A program made the position numbers and the translations under genes. This document shows positions 16,770 to 24,304 of a stretch of 24,304 nucleotides of DNA, one piece after another; positions within the stretch are counted from its first letter, which is position 1; each line of letters starts with the position of its first letter. The notes under the pieces were generated by a model. That model ran no database searches and was not told the DNA's origin. It saw only the letters and a program-made list of their open reading frames with translations. This DNA is from Gammaproteobacteria bacterium (GTDB lineage: Bacteria > Pseudomonadota > Gammaproteobacteria > Pseudomonadales > Azotimanducaceae), in assembly GCA_002715785.1 (NCBI GenBank), contig PBAA01000025.1, positions 1 through 24,304 of the forward strand, read 5' to 3'.

Positions 16770-18704
16770 ATGGACCACTCGGAAATTGAACAAAATTACG
16801 GCACGTGGCGATCTCCGATCACGGCGACGTTAACCGCATCGGGATTAGTTAATTTCTCTGAGCTGCGTGAATCCGAATATGGCCTCCTTTGGATTGAGCA
16901 ACGCCCCTTTGAAAACGGGCGGAGTGTTCTCGTCGTCGAGACACGAAATACCCGTCAAGACCTTACGCCCTCACCATATAGTGTGCGTTCTCGCGTTCAC
17001 GAATATGGCGGCGGAGCATATTGTGTTGCGGACGACGGGGTCTTTTTTGTTAATGCGATAGATCAGAACGTCTATGGGTGCTCTTTATTGGAGGGGTCGA
17101 CAGAAGTCACTCAACTCACTGCGGGTGACGACAACGTCCGGTACGCAGATCTAACGTGGGACAGTGGACGCAACATGCTTATTGCCGTCCGTGAAACACA
17201 TGAAGCTGGTTCGGAAGCGGTAAATGAGCTTGTGGCGATAGATTGCGTAACGGCCGAGGCTAATGTACTTCACGCCGGTCACGATTTTTATTCGTCACCT
17301 CGTCTTTCGAATGATGCTGAGCGGCTCGCTTTCCTTGTGTGGGATCACCCCAATATGCCGTGGGATGGCAACCAACTTTTTGTCGCGACTTTGAATACGA
17401 CAGGAAACATCGTGGCGGAAACCCTGGTTGCTGGCGGCGTCGCTGAATCGGTATTTCAACCCGAATGGATCACTCCCGAGCGCTTAATTTTTGTCTCCGA
17501 CGCTAATGGCTACTGGAACTTATACAGCTATGACTCATCGGGTATTTATTGTGTTAACGCAGATACGGCGGAGTACGGTGCTGCTCAATGGGCCTTCGGG
17601 ATGCGAACCTATATTCCCATTTCAGAACGCCTCGTGGTCGCAAACAGGATAGACAACGGCGTGGCCGCGCTTGTATTTGTTGACATAGATAATGGAATGG
17701 TTACACCGCTTGAGAACCGGTTTAGCTCATACGCATGTTTGAATCGAACAGCGATGGGTATCGCGTTTGTCGCCGGTAAACCGGATGACCTACAAACGGT
17801 GGTTCGAATGGACTTGTCGAATGCGGAGGTGACTAAAATTGCGACTCAAGGAACCCTCGATATTGATCCAGATTACTTTTCTGTCCCTGAGCAAATTGTC
17901 TACGACAACGCCGACGGATTAGAGACGTTCGCGTACTTTTACCCTCCCCGGCATCCTTCAGCCGCTGGTCCGGTAATACAGAAGCCGCCGCTGTTGGTGT
18001 TAAGCCATGGCGGGCCCACCGGCCATGCGGGCCGAGATCTGAATTTTCGAATTCAGTACTACACCAGTCGCGGCTGGGCGGTAGTGGACGTCGATTACGG
18101 TGGGTCGACGGGATACGGTCGAGCTTATCGGCAGAGGCTAGATGATCGATGGGGTATAGGCGACGTTGCCGATTGCGTTGCTGCGGTCAATTACCTGATT
18201 TCTACGGATCGTATTGATCCTTTGCGGGTCGCCATTCGTGGCGGTAGTGCTGGCGGGTATACAACGCTGCGCGCGCTAGTAACATCGCCAGTCTTTAAGG
18301 TTGGTGCCAGTCATTACGGCATTGGCGACCTGAAAGCGCTTGCGCGGGACACCCACAAATTTGAATCTCGATACCTAGAGTCATTGATTGGCGATGCTTT
18401 TGAAGAACGGTCCCCTCTTCATGAGGCCGAACGATTTAATTGCCCCGTCGCGTTTTTTCAGGGCGCTGAAGATCGTGTCGTGCCACCCAATCAGGCCGAG
18501 GCAATGGTGGAAGCCCTGCGTGATAAGGGTATAGCAGTGATGTATATGAAATTCGAAGGTGAAGGGCATGGATTTCGGAACGGGACTAATATCGAGAAAG
18601 TGATCGAAGCTGAGTATGCGTTTTTTTCTCGCGTATTCGGGCTTGAGCCGGCGGATGATCTGACGCGAGCTTTTGACGGGGCAGACTTGATGAACTTTTC
18701 ATGA
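16770..18704 (+). CDS. S9 family peptidase (acylaminoacyl-peptidase / dipeptidyl-peptidase type)
   Basis: The 644-residue serine peptidase has an N-terminal beta-propeller (about 1-380) that screens substrates and a C-terminal alpha/beta-hydrolase domain. The oxyanion region is LSHGGPTGH. The nucleophile is S493 in GGSAGGY, with D568 in GAEDRVVPP and H600 in GEGHGF, in the usual spacing. No signal peptide is seen, so it should act in the cytoplasm on short or N-acylated peptides. I use the ATG at 16770, which has a GAGG site, because the longer frame overlaps the GNAT gene. The final bases overlap the ddl start in ATGA. Exact specificity within S9 cannot be assigned. Confidence 0.92.
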   Translation: MDHSEIEQNYGTWRSPITATLTASGLVNFSELRESEYGLLWIEQRPFENGRSVLVVETRNTRQDLTPSPYSVRSRVHEYGGGAYCVADDGVFFVNAIDQNVYGCSLLEGSTEVTQLTAGDDNVRYADLTWDSGRNMLIAVRETHEAGSEAVNELVAIDCVTAEANVLHAGHDFYSSPRLSNDAERLAFLVWDHPNMPWDGNQLFVATLNTTGNIVAETLVAGGVAESVFQPEWITPERLIFVSDANGYWNLYSYDSSGIYCVNADTAEYGAAQWAFGMRTYIPISERLVVANRIDNGVAALVFVDIDNGMVTPLENRFSSYACLNRTAMGIAFVAGKPDDLQTVVRMDLSNAEVTKIATQGTLDIDPDYFSVPEQIVYDNADGLETFAYFYPPRHPSAAGPVIQKPPLLVLSHGGPTGHAGRDLNFRIQYYTSRGWAVVDVDYGGSTGYGRAYRQRLDDRWGIGDVADCVAAVNYLISTDRIDPLRVAIRGGSAGGYTTLRALVTSPVFKVGASHYGIGDLKALARDTHKFESRYLESLIGDAFEERSPLHEAERFNCPVAFFQGAEDRVVPPNQAEAMVEALRDKGIAVMYMKFEGEGHGFRNGTNIEKVIEAEYAFFSRVFGLEPADDLTRAFDGADLMNFS

Positions 18705-19660
18705 GCTTGAAAGTAGCGGTGGTCGCGGGAGGAGATTCCGCCGAATCGGCGATCTCCCGATCTTCGGCACATGAGGTTTTATTGAGTCTTGATGAACGGC
18801 ACGTAGTTGAACTCATCGAACTTGACGACAGTCTTACTAAGAACATAACGGCGTTCGGTCCGGACGTCGTATTCCCCGTTTTACATGGCCCGCCGGGCGA
18901 GGACGGTACGGTACAGGGCTACCTGGAAATTTTAGGGATTCCATATGTTGGTAGTGACGTTCGCGGATCGGCCCTGGCCATGGACAAATATGTGGCGAAG
19001 ACGTTATTTCGCAAGTCCAGATTACCTGTGCTCGAAGACTTGTTGGTTTCCGTCGATGACGTGGACGAAGCATCGGCTGCGATTTCAGAGCGCTTTGGGC
19101 CAAGTGTCGTAATCAAACCGCTCCGCCAGGGCTCTGCGCTTGGTGTGACACGGCTTCCCGACGGAGGGGACATGTCCGAACCCATCAAGCGTGCTCGAAG
19201 GTACGGGGACACGATGTTGGTCGAACCTTATTTTGAGGGAAAAGAGGTTACGGCCGGAGTTCTTGATCTTGAGGGAGAGGAAAAGGTTGTATTTCCCGTC
19301 ACCGAAATCGAATTAGCGGATGGTGAGTGGTATGACTTTCGCAATCGTTACGAACTCGGAAGGAGTATTCATAAAATTCCAGCAGACCTGCCGCAGCATG
19401 TCCTTGACGACATAACGAACTACGCGTCTAAGGCACACGAGTGTTTGGGATTGCGAGATCTCTCTCGCTCGGATTTTCTGGTTTCCTCGACAAACGAAGT
19501 CGTTTTGCTCGAGGTCAATACGATGCCCGGAATGACGCCAACCAGTCTATATCCGGACGCGGCTCGAGCCGCTGGATTGTCCTTCAGCGATTTGATGGAC
19601 AAGCTCGTTGTCAACGCGGCGAATCGAGCGGCTGATGTATCGCATCCGCCTAACGTATGA
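18701..19660 (+). CDS. ddl: D-alanine--D-alanine ligase
   Basis: Ddl is an ATP-grasp enzyme that joins two D-alanines for the peptidoglycan stem peptide. It has 319 residues. Motifs are VVAGGDSAES with E15, FPVLHGPPGEDG (58-69), the ATP-binding VVIKPLRQGSALG (136-148), the omega loop YDFRNRY (211-217) and LLEVNTMPGMTPTSL (269-283). By comparison with E. coli DdlB, the triad E15, S150, Y216 corresponds here to E15, S145, Y217. DdlB K215 is R216 and S151 is A146; both are conservative. Tyrosine in the omega loop fits D-Ala-D-Ala rather than D-lactate ligases. It is not in the division-cell-wall cluster but closes a run after an S9 peptidase (ATGA overlap). A hairpin follows 20 bp after the stop. 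Confidence 0.95.
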   Translation: MSLKVAVVAGGDSAESAISRSSAHEVLLSLDERHVVELIELDDSLTKNITAFGPDVVFPVLHGPPGEDGTVQGYLEILGIPYVGSDVRGSALAMDKYVAKTLFRKSRLPVLEDLLVSVDDVDEASAAISERFGPSVVIKPLRQGSALGVTRLPDGGDMSEPIKRARRYGDTMLVEPYFEGKEVTAGVLDLEGEEKVVFPVTEIELADGEWYDFRNRYELGRSIHKIPADLPQHVLDDITNYASKAHECLGLRDLSRSDFLVSSTNEVVLLEVNTMPGMTPTSLYPDAARAAGLSFSDLMDKLVVNAANRAADVSHPPNV

Positions 19661-19679
19661 TTTTGGTGATTTCAAAATT

Positions 19680-19701
19680 AACCAGCTAACGTTGGCTGGT
19701 T
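19680..19701. terminator. Hairpin between the convergent ddl and pepN genes, probable weak terminator
   Basis: Arms AACCAGC (19680-19686) and GCTGGTT (19695-19701) are perfect complements around an AACGTT centre, with one T-G pair between. On the plus strand no T-run follows. On the minus strand an AATTTTG tract follows directly, so it fits better as a terminator for pepN, 74 bp after its stop. It lies in the 114-bp gap between convergent genes. Confidence 0.5.
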
Positions 19702-19774
19702 CGCTCCACGCACGCCTGTATTGACGAGTGCTATCGGTACAGCCCTGTTGTTAGAAGTTTGTACCGTGGCTCTC

Positions 19775-22456
19775 TCAGGCACCCAGGCTTTTTTGAGTTA
19801 CCTCGTGCAGATCTTTTGATTGGCAGTCGCGCCGAATGCGTTCGAGGGTATCTCTCATTCGTTCCTGTCGGCCAAGGTCGTATCGTTGCCAACGTGTCAG
19901 TGGTGTGCAAACTCGTGCCGCGAGTTGCGGATTAAGGGAATCAAGTTTTAGGATTTTGTCTGCTAGGAAGCTATAACTTTTTCCATCCATTCGGTGAAAT
20001 TCTCGGTGGTTTACCGTCGCAAAGGTTACAAGCAACGCGCGGGCCCTATTTGGATTGCGTAAGTCAAATTCAGGGTGCGTTGCGAGTTCGATAATTCGCG
20101 GCAAGGTCCCGGACACTGTGCAACCGGCTTGAATCGAGAACCATTTGTCAGTTACTAACGCGCTTTCATTAAATCGATCATGAAAGTCTTGGATGATCAC
20201 TGATTTTTGCTCTGCGAACGAAGCGTCGAGTCGTAGCAGGCGCGAGAAAGCGAACAAGCGGTCCGTTACGTTGTCGCAACGCTGATACAGATCGTAATAC
20301 AAGTTCCATGCCGTTCGGGGTTCTCGTTGCTGGATGCTCGCACCCAAATAATCCATGGCGAGATGACTAAGTGAACGCCGAGCTATAGATTTACCGTCAG
20401 CCTGATATGGATTATCGCTGACATTGTGACTGACGATCTTTTCCCAACTGTCTTCGAGTGCAATGCCCAACTGAGAGAGTAAACCATCACGACTCCGGTC
20501 TAATTCGATGATGTCACGCCCTGGGTTTTGGTCGAGGACATAAGGTGCGCTGGGTAACGTCATGGCGGAGGCTAGTAACGCTTTAGTTTCACCGTCATCA
20601 GGAGCGGACATTGCCGAATGCGTCAGTTTCTCAAGCAATGCTTTGGCAGATTGGAGGTCAGATGTTGGGGTAGCGATCATGGATCCGAGGACTTTTTGCG
20701 CTGCGTCCCAGCGTGCAAAGCCATCCGTGTCTAGCGAAGCGAGGTGCAGCAAGTCGGTATCGGACCTAGGGAAGTTCACCTTCACGGGGGCAGAGAATCC
20801 ACGTAAGAAACTCACGACTGATTTTGGTGGAACACCCGCGATCGCAATGGTTGCTTCCTCGCAGTCGAAATGAAATGCAAGCGTCCCATCACCATTTGGA
20901 TTTTCGAAGTTCAAATCGGACTGAACCTTAACGTCGAACTTGCTTGCAGTTCCGGCTTGACCAAGAACGTCTCTACCGTCAATTGAAATTAGTCCAATCG
21001 AGATCGGAATATGGAAGGCGGACTTGGATGGTTGGTTGGGGCTTGGACCGCAAAACTGTTTCAAATGTAGCGTGATGGTGTCGCTGATACGGCTCTCTTC
21101 GACTTTGATGACTGGTGTTCCGGCTTGTGAGTACCAGTTCCGAAATCGTTGCAAATTGAGGCCTGACACTTCCTCCATAGCGACCACGAAATCTTCTGTT
21201 GTCGCGGCGCTTCCGTCGTGACGGTCGAAATAGAGATCGGTTGCTGTGCGGAACTTATCTTGTCCCAACATCGTCGATAGCATGCGGACGACTTCCGCAC
21301 CCTTCTCATAGATCGTTGTCGTGTAAAAGTTTGAAATTTCGATATACGAGTTTGGACGTACTGGATGCGCTAAAGGACTCGCGTCTTCAGCAAATTGGGT
21401 GGTGCGGAGAGCGTTCACCTCTTCGATTCGCTTTACGTTACGGGAATTCATGGCCGCACTAAATTCTGAGTCTCGAAATACCGTAAAACCTTCTTTCAAA
21501 CTCAGTTGAAACCAGTCTCGGCATGTGACTCTATTGCCCGACCAGTTGTGAAAATACTCGTGAGCGACTACGCCTTCGACGCGTAAATACGCGGCATCCG
21601 TGGCCGTGTTTGGAGAAGCCAGAACACAGCTTGTGTTGAAGATATTGAGGCCCTTATTTTCCATCGCACCCATATTGAAATCTTCAACCGCGACGATCAT
21701 GAAGGTATCAAGGTCGTACTCTCGGCCAAAGGCGACCTCGTCCCACGCCATCGCGCGTTTAAGCGATTCCATAGCGTGCGTACAGGCGTCTATATTGTGT
21801 GATTCAGAGTAAATCCGCAGTTCGACGTTGCGCCCCGACATCGTCGTGAACGTGTCCTTAAGTACGGCTAAATTCCCAGCCACAAGCGCAAACAAATAGC
21901 TGGGTTTGTTGAAAGGATCTACCCACGTAACCCTTCGCCGGTTTTCGATTGTTACTTCGTCGCGGATAAGATTTCCATTGGCAAGCATGACGCCAAATCG
22001 ACCCGAATCGGCGATGAGCGTGGTCGTAAACTTGGATTGGACGTCGGGTCTATCAGGGTAGTACGTGATCTTGCGGAAACCTTCAGCCTCACATTGAGTG
22101 CAGTACAGATCGCCGGATCTATACAACCCTTCAAGGGCAGTATTAGCCTGAGGATAGATTCTCGTTCGAATCGTTACCTTGAACCGCTCTGGCAGGTCGA
22201 CGATCGATAACTTGGTCGCATCGACGGAGTATTCATTACTGGTTAATGGACGGTCATCGATGGCAACGCTCAAAAGCTCAAGATCAACGCCGTCGAGCTC
22301 CAACTCGTTTTGTTCATCGTCCTTGCGATGGAAGCTAATTGTCGATTCGACGTCGGTATGATCAGCACAAATATCAAACGTCAGATCGGTCGACTCCAAC
22401 TCGAACGGATAGGGGCGATAGTCCTCTAGTCGTACTATGTTTTGATCGGCGGTCAT
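19775..22456 (-). CDS. pepN: Aminopeptidase N (M1 family)
   Basis: PepN is a cytoplasmic zinc aminopeptidase that degrades peptides from the N terminus. It has 893 residues (E. coli 870). The substrate N-terminus-binding motif GAMEN is at 263-267. The zinc site HEYFH gives H299, E300 and H303, with E322 in LKEGFTVFRD, each two residues on from E. coli. The four-domain layout is complete, with the N-terminal beta domain starting near EDYRPYPFE and a helical C-terminal domain to the end. The ATG at 22456 has a GGAA-like site about eight bases upstream. The gene stands alone, divergent from xdhC and convergent with ddl. Confidence 0.97.
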   Translation of the reverse strand: MTADQNIVRLEDYRPYPFELESTDLTFDICADHTDVESTISFHRKDDEQNELELDGVDLELLSVAIDDRPLTSNEYSVDATKLSIVDLPERFKVTIRTRIYPQANTALEGLYRSGDLYCTQCEAEGFRKITYYPDRPDVQSKFTTTLIADSGRFGVMLANGNLIRDEVTIENRRRVTWVDPFNKPSYLFALVAGNLAVLKDTFTTMSGRNVELRIYSESHNIDACTHAMESLKRAMAWDEVAFGREYDLDTFMIVAVEDFNMGAMENKGLNIFNTSCVLASPNTATDAAYLRVEGVVAHEYFHNWSGNRVTCRDWFQLSLKEGFTVFRDSEFSAAMNSRNVKRIEEVNALRTTQFAEDASPLAHPVRPNSYIEISNFYTTTIYEKGAEVVRMLSTMLGQDKFRTATDLYFDRHDGSAATTEDFVVAMEEVSGLNLQRFRNWYSQAGTPVIKVEESRISDTITLHLKQFCGPSPNQPSKSAFHIPISIGLISIDGRDVLGQAGTASKFDVKVQSDLNFENPNGDGTLAFHFDCEEATIAIAGVPPKSVVSFLRGFSAPVKVNFPRSDTDLLHLASLDTDGFARWDAAQKVLGSMIATPTSDLQSAKALLEKLTHSAMSAPDDGETKALLASAMTLPSAPYVLDQNPGRDIIELDRSRDGLLSQLGIALEDSWEKIVSHNVSDNPYQADGKSIARRSLSHLAMDYLGASIQQREPRTAWNLYYDLYQRCDNVTDRLFAFSRLLRLDASFAEQKSVIIQDFHDRFNESALVTDKWFSIQAGCTVSGTLPRIIELATHPEFDLRNPNRARALLVTFATVNHREFHRMDGKSYSFLADKILKLDSLNPQLAARVCTPLTRWQRYDLGRQERMRDTLERIRRDCQSKDLHEVTQKSLGA

Positions 22457-22485
22457 TCAACGATTCCGTCGCGTTGGAGACGTAT

Positions 22486-22504
22486 AGACCCACATAGTTG
22501 GTCT
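22486..22504. repeat. Imperfect inverted repeat in the pepN/xdhC divergent region
   Basis: AGACCCAC and GTTGGTCT flank a three-base centre, with seven of eight positions complementary. It touches the candidate -35 element of xdhC (22505) and lies 30 bp upstream of the pepN start. The size and symmetry fit an operator for a dimeric regulator; no family can be named. Confidence 0.35.
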
Positions 22505-22534
22505 TTGACGCGTTGCATAGGCATTAACCATAAA
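22505..22534 (+). promoter_or_regulatory. Candidate promoter of xdhC-mocA
   Basis: TTGACG (22505-22510) and CATAAA (22529-22534) are 18 bp apart. The -10 match is modest. It would leave a leader of about 85 bases before the ATG at 22627. Confidence 0.35.
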
Positions 22535-22626
22535 TCTGCGGCGGAGCTTCTGCTACGTGCCAGACCTCAGCTCGTACATGATTATCGGTGATAAACTTGT
22601 TTTTCGTCGAAAGAGAATGCCATTGA

Positions 22627-23670
22627 ATGCAGGCAGTTGATGAAAACGTCCTCACTCGTGTTACGGCGAGTTTGTCGGAAGGAAAGTCATGCTGGCTGGC
22701 TACCGTGGTGGCGACCTATGGATCGTCTCCTCGCCCCGTGGGTTCGTTGCTTACGTGCGACGCTGGGGGCGAAATCGTTGGCTCACTTTCAGGAGGATGC
22801 GTTGAGGATGACTTATTAGAGAAGCTGACGCTAGGACTGCTAGCCAACGAACGTGCCCAGTTCTTTCGCTACGGCGATGACGAGGAGCAAGCTGAGAAGC
22901 TTGGACTGCCCTGCGGTGGTCATCTGGACATCATCGTGGAGGCGTTGGAAACGTCAATGCTGCCTCACTTTGAGAAGATTACGCAGCGTCTGCGATCGCG
23001 TAATCTTTGTCAGCGCACGGTAAACCTTAGCGATCGTTCGATCGAAACGGTCAATGTGGATCGGTTCGAGGAACTTCGTTACGACGAAGACGACCATACG
23101 CTTGTGCAAACCTACGGCCCGCGATACCAAATGTTTCTTATAGGAGCGGGTATGGTTTCGCAGTACGTGGCCGAAATGGCGCAGGCACTCGACTATCGCG
23201 TTGTGATTTGTGATCCGCGACAAGATGTTTTGGATGGTTTTCCGGTCGAGGGGGTCGAGAAGATTTGTGATATGCCTGATGACGTGATCAGAGAATCCGC
23301 AAACGACTGTCATACGGCAATCATTGCGTTGACCCACGATCCTCGGATTGACGATATGGGCTTGATGGAGGCACTAAAAACTGAGGCGTTTTACGTGGGG
23401 GCAATGGGTTCATCGAGGACGTCGGCTAGTCGCAGGGATCGACTTCGAGCGCTTGATATAACTGCCAACGAATTAGAACGCTTGCGCGCCCCCGTGGGAC
23501 TACCGATCGGCAGTAAAACGCCACCCGAAATAGCGCTCTCGATTTTGGCCGAAATAACGGTGATTCGAAAACAATTGGAAGCGGAAGAAACCGACCCATC
23601 AATTCTTGCGGGATCTGTCAGTCGTGAGTCGGAGTCCCGGTTAGCTCCCTCGGGAATCGTCGTCGGTTGA
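22627..23670 (+). CDS. xdhC: XdhC/CoxI family molybdenum-cofactor maturation protein
   Basis: Proteins of this family bind molybdenum cofactor, promote its sulfuration and deliver it to xanthine-dehydrogenase-type enzymes. The 347-residue protein has the N-terminal XdhC/CoxI domain with GSSPRPVGS (32-40), GSLSGGCVE (52-60, C58) and LPCGG (94-98). The C-terminal Rossmann domain has GAGMVSQY (173-180), VVICDPR (192-198), GAMGSSRT (258-265) and IGSKTPPEIALSILAEI (294-310). It is coupled to the following MocA-like gene by a TTGA overlap, a usual pair in molybdenum hydroxylase clusters. No hydroxylase subunit genes are in the window. The Shine-Dalgarno is weak (AAGAGA, some 10 bases upstream). Confidence 0.92.
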   Translation: MQAVDENVLTRVTASLSEGKSCWLATVVATYGSSPRPVGSLLTCDAGGEIVGSLSGGCVEDDLLEKLTLGLLANERAQFFRYGDDEEQAEKLGLPCGGHLDIIVEALETSMLPHFEKITQRLRSRNLCQRTVNLSDRSIETVNVDRFEELRYDEDDHTLVQTYGPRYQMFLIGAGMVSQYVAEMAQALDYRVVICDPRQDVLDGFPVEGVEKICDMPDDVIRESANDCHTAIIALTHDPRIDDMGLMEALKTEAFYVGAMGSSRTSASRRDRLRALDITANELERLRAPVGLPIGSKTPPEIALSILAEITVIRKQLEAEETDPSILAGSVSRESESRLAPSGIVVG

Positions 23671-24242
23671 CGGATGGATTTGAGTCATCCGGTGCGGCTC
23701 TTCTTCTTGCTGCAGGTTCATCAACAAGATTCGGATCCGACAAACGAACGCTTTTATTTAATGAGGTGCCGTTGCTGAGTTATGTGGTGGCTCTATACAA
23801 ACGTGCGTGTCCGAGGGTGCTTGTTGTAGTGAAGCCCGGCGACGAGGGTGTTTACGATCTGGTAGATAGTTCTTGCGAGTGGGTCGTGGCCAGCGACGCA
23901 AAAGTAGGCATGTCTAGAAGCATCGCAGCGGGTGTAAGGGCATTAGGAAGTGCACCTTGGGCCATTGTTGGTCTCGCGGACATGCCCTATGTTTCGCCTG
24001 ATACAGTCTCTCAAATTGCGCGTGAGATGGACGGGGGGGCGACAATTGCGAGACCTTATTCCGGCGGTCGAGCCGGCAATCCGGTGGGATTTAACCGACG
24101 CTTGTTCGGGTCCCTTATGGATCTCAAAGGCGATCGAGGTGCATACGCGTTAATTGATCACCATATCGATCATGTCGTGGATGTTGAGGTTTGCGATCAA
24201 GGGATTTTCAGGGATATTGATCGTCCCGAAGATCTAACTTAA
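23667..24242 (+). CDS. MocA/MobA-like molybdenum cofactor nucleotidyltransferase
   Basis: The 191-residue NTP transferase probably joins CTP (or GTP) to molybdopterin to make the dinucleotide cofactor. It has the nucleotide-binding loop LAAGSSTRFGSDK (14-26), GMSRSIAAG (81-89), the metal-binding LADMP (103-107, D105), GRAGNPVGF (134-142) and DIDRPEDL near the C terminus. The GRAGNPVGF block and pairing with XdhC favour the cytidylyltransferase MocA over MobA. The only start that keeps the nucleotide loop is a TTG at 23667, which overlaps the xdhC stop (TTGA); the next in-frame methionine is residue 82. Translation therefore probably depends on coupling to xdhC. The 62 bases after the stop hold nothing I can assign. 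Confidence 0.88.
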   Translation: MTDGFESSGAALLLAAGSSTRFGSDKRTLLFNEVPLLSYVVALYKRACPRVLVVVKPGDEGVYDLVDSSCEWVVASDAKVGMSRSIAAGVRALGSAPWAIVGLADMPYVSPDTVSQIAREMDGGATIARPYSGGRAGNPVGFNRRLFGSLMDLKGDRGAYALIDHHIDHVVDVEVCDQGIFRDIDRPEDLT

Positions 24243-24304
24243 GACCCACCCCCAAGACGGCTTGCCCAGTCGAGTTTGCTGCGACACGCGTCAAAGAAAC
24301 TATG

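Noticed and set aside
24239..24304. Open reading frame of 21 codons on the minus strand at the right edge, ending in TAA
   Set aside because: It could be the 3' end of a convergent gene, but another minus frame is also open over the same 66 bases, so the evidence is too thin for a feature.
1..24304. Mobile elements, phage genes, CRISPR arrays, tRNA or rRNA genes, defence systems
   Set aside because: No transposase, integrase, repeat array or RNA gene pattern was seen; nearly every base is accounted for by core bacterial genes.

Overview
The window looks like ordinary chromosomal DNA of a gammaproteobacterium, probably an uncultured or marine lineage related to the Pseudomonas/Cellvibrio side of the class. 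The reasons are a 198-residue LexA, a 1155-residue Mfd, a true TatD-type TatD, a PepN and a TopA with E. coli-like motif spacing, and a gene order (mfd, csiV, thioinosine phosphorylase, lexA, topA) that I recall from Pseudomonas. The nagZ and sulA genes that I recall beside these in Pseudomonas are not here. GC content looks close to balanced. Gene packing is dense: no stretch without a gene exceeds about 215 bases, and I see no tRNA, rRNA, IS element, prophage or CRISPR array.

Layout. (1) Positions 1-1804, minus strand: a GltD-like flavoprotein with a C-terminal double 4Fe-4S module, which overlaps by ATGA the first codons of a gene running off the left edge, probably a 2-oxoacid:acceptor oxidoreductase. 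(2) 1951-6458, plus: mfd (transcription-coupled repair) and csiV (periplasmic cell-wall factor), coupled by a GTGA overlap. (3) 8746-6318, minus: a MscS/YnaI-type channel, hpt and S-methyl-5'-thioinosine phosphorylase. The phosphorylase and csiV genes overlap tail to tail by 141 bp. (4) 8858-9556, plus: lexA behind a strong promoter covered by two SOS boxes. (5) 12967-9622, minus: an unknown membrane-anchored 190-residue protein, then topA with its own promoter. (6) 13013-19660, plus: a tight run of uspA, slt, tatD, a GNAT acetyltransferase, an S9 peptidase and ddl, with overlaps or gaps of at most about 11 bp, ending at a hairpin. (7) 22456-19775, minus: pepN. (8) 22627-24242, plus: xdhC and a mocA/mobA-like nucleotidyltransferase, a molybdenum-cofactor maturation pair.

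How the genes work together. Thioinosine phosphorylase releases hypoxanthine, which Hpt can recycle to IMP. Slt (wall turnover) and Ddl (precursor synthesis) share one run with stress and quality-control genes. XdhC and the MocA-like protein prepare molybdenum cofactor for an enzyme encoded outside the window. LexA controls its own promoter, and Mfd and TatD are DNA-repair proteins but show no SOS box here.

I found no convincing undescribed defence or mobile system. The items most worth a second look are the 141-bp codon-register antisense overlap of csiV and the phosphorylase gene, the GltD/ferredoxin flavoprotein and its truncated partner, the conserved-looking unknown protein beside topA, and the inverted repeat in front of the channel-purine operon.
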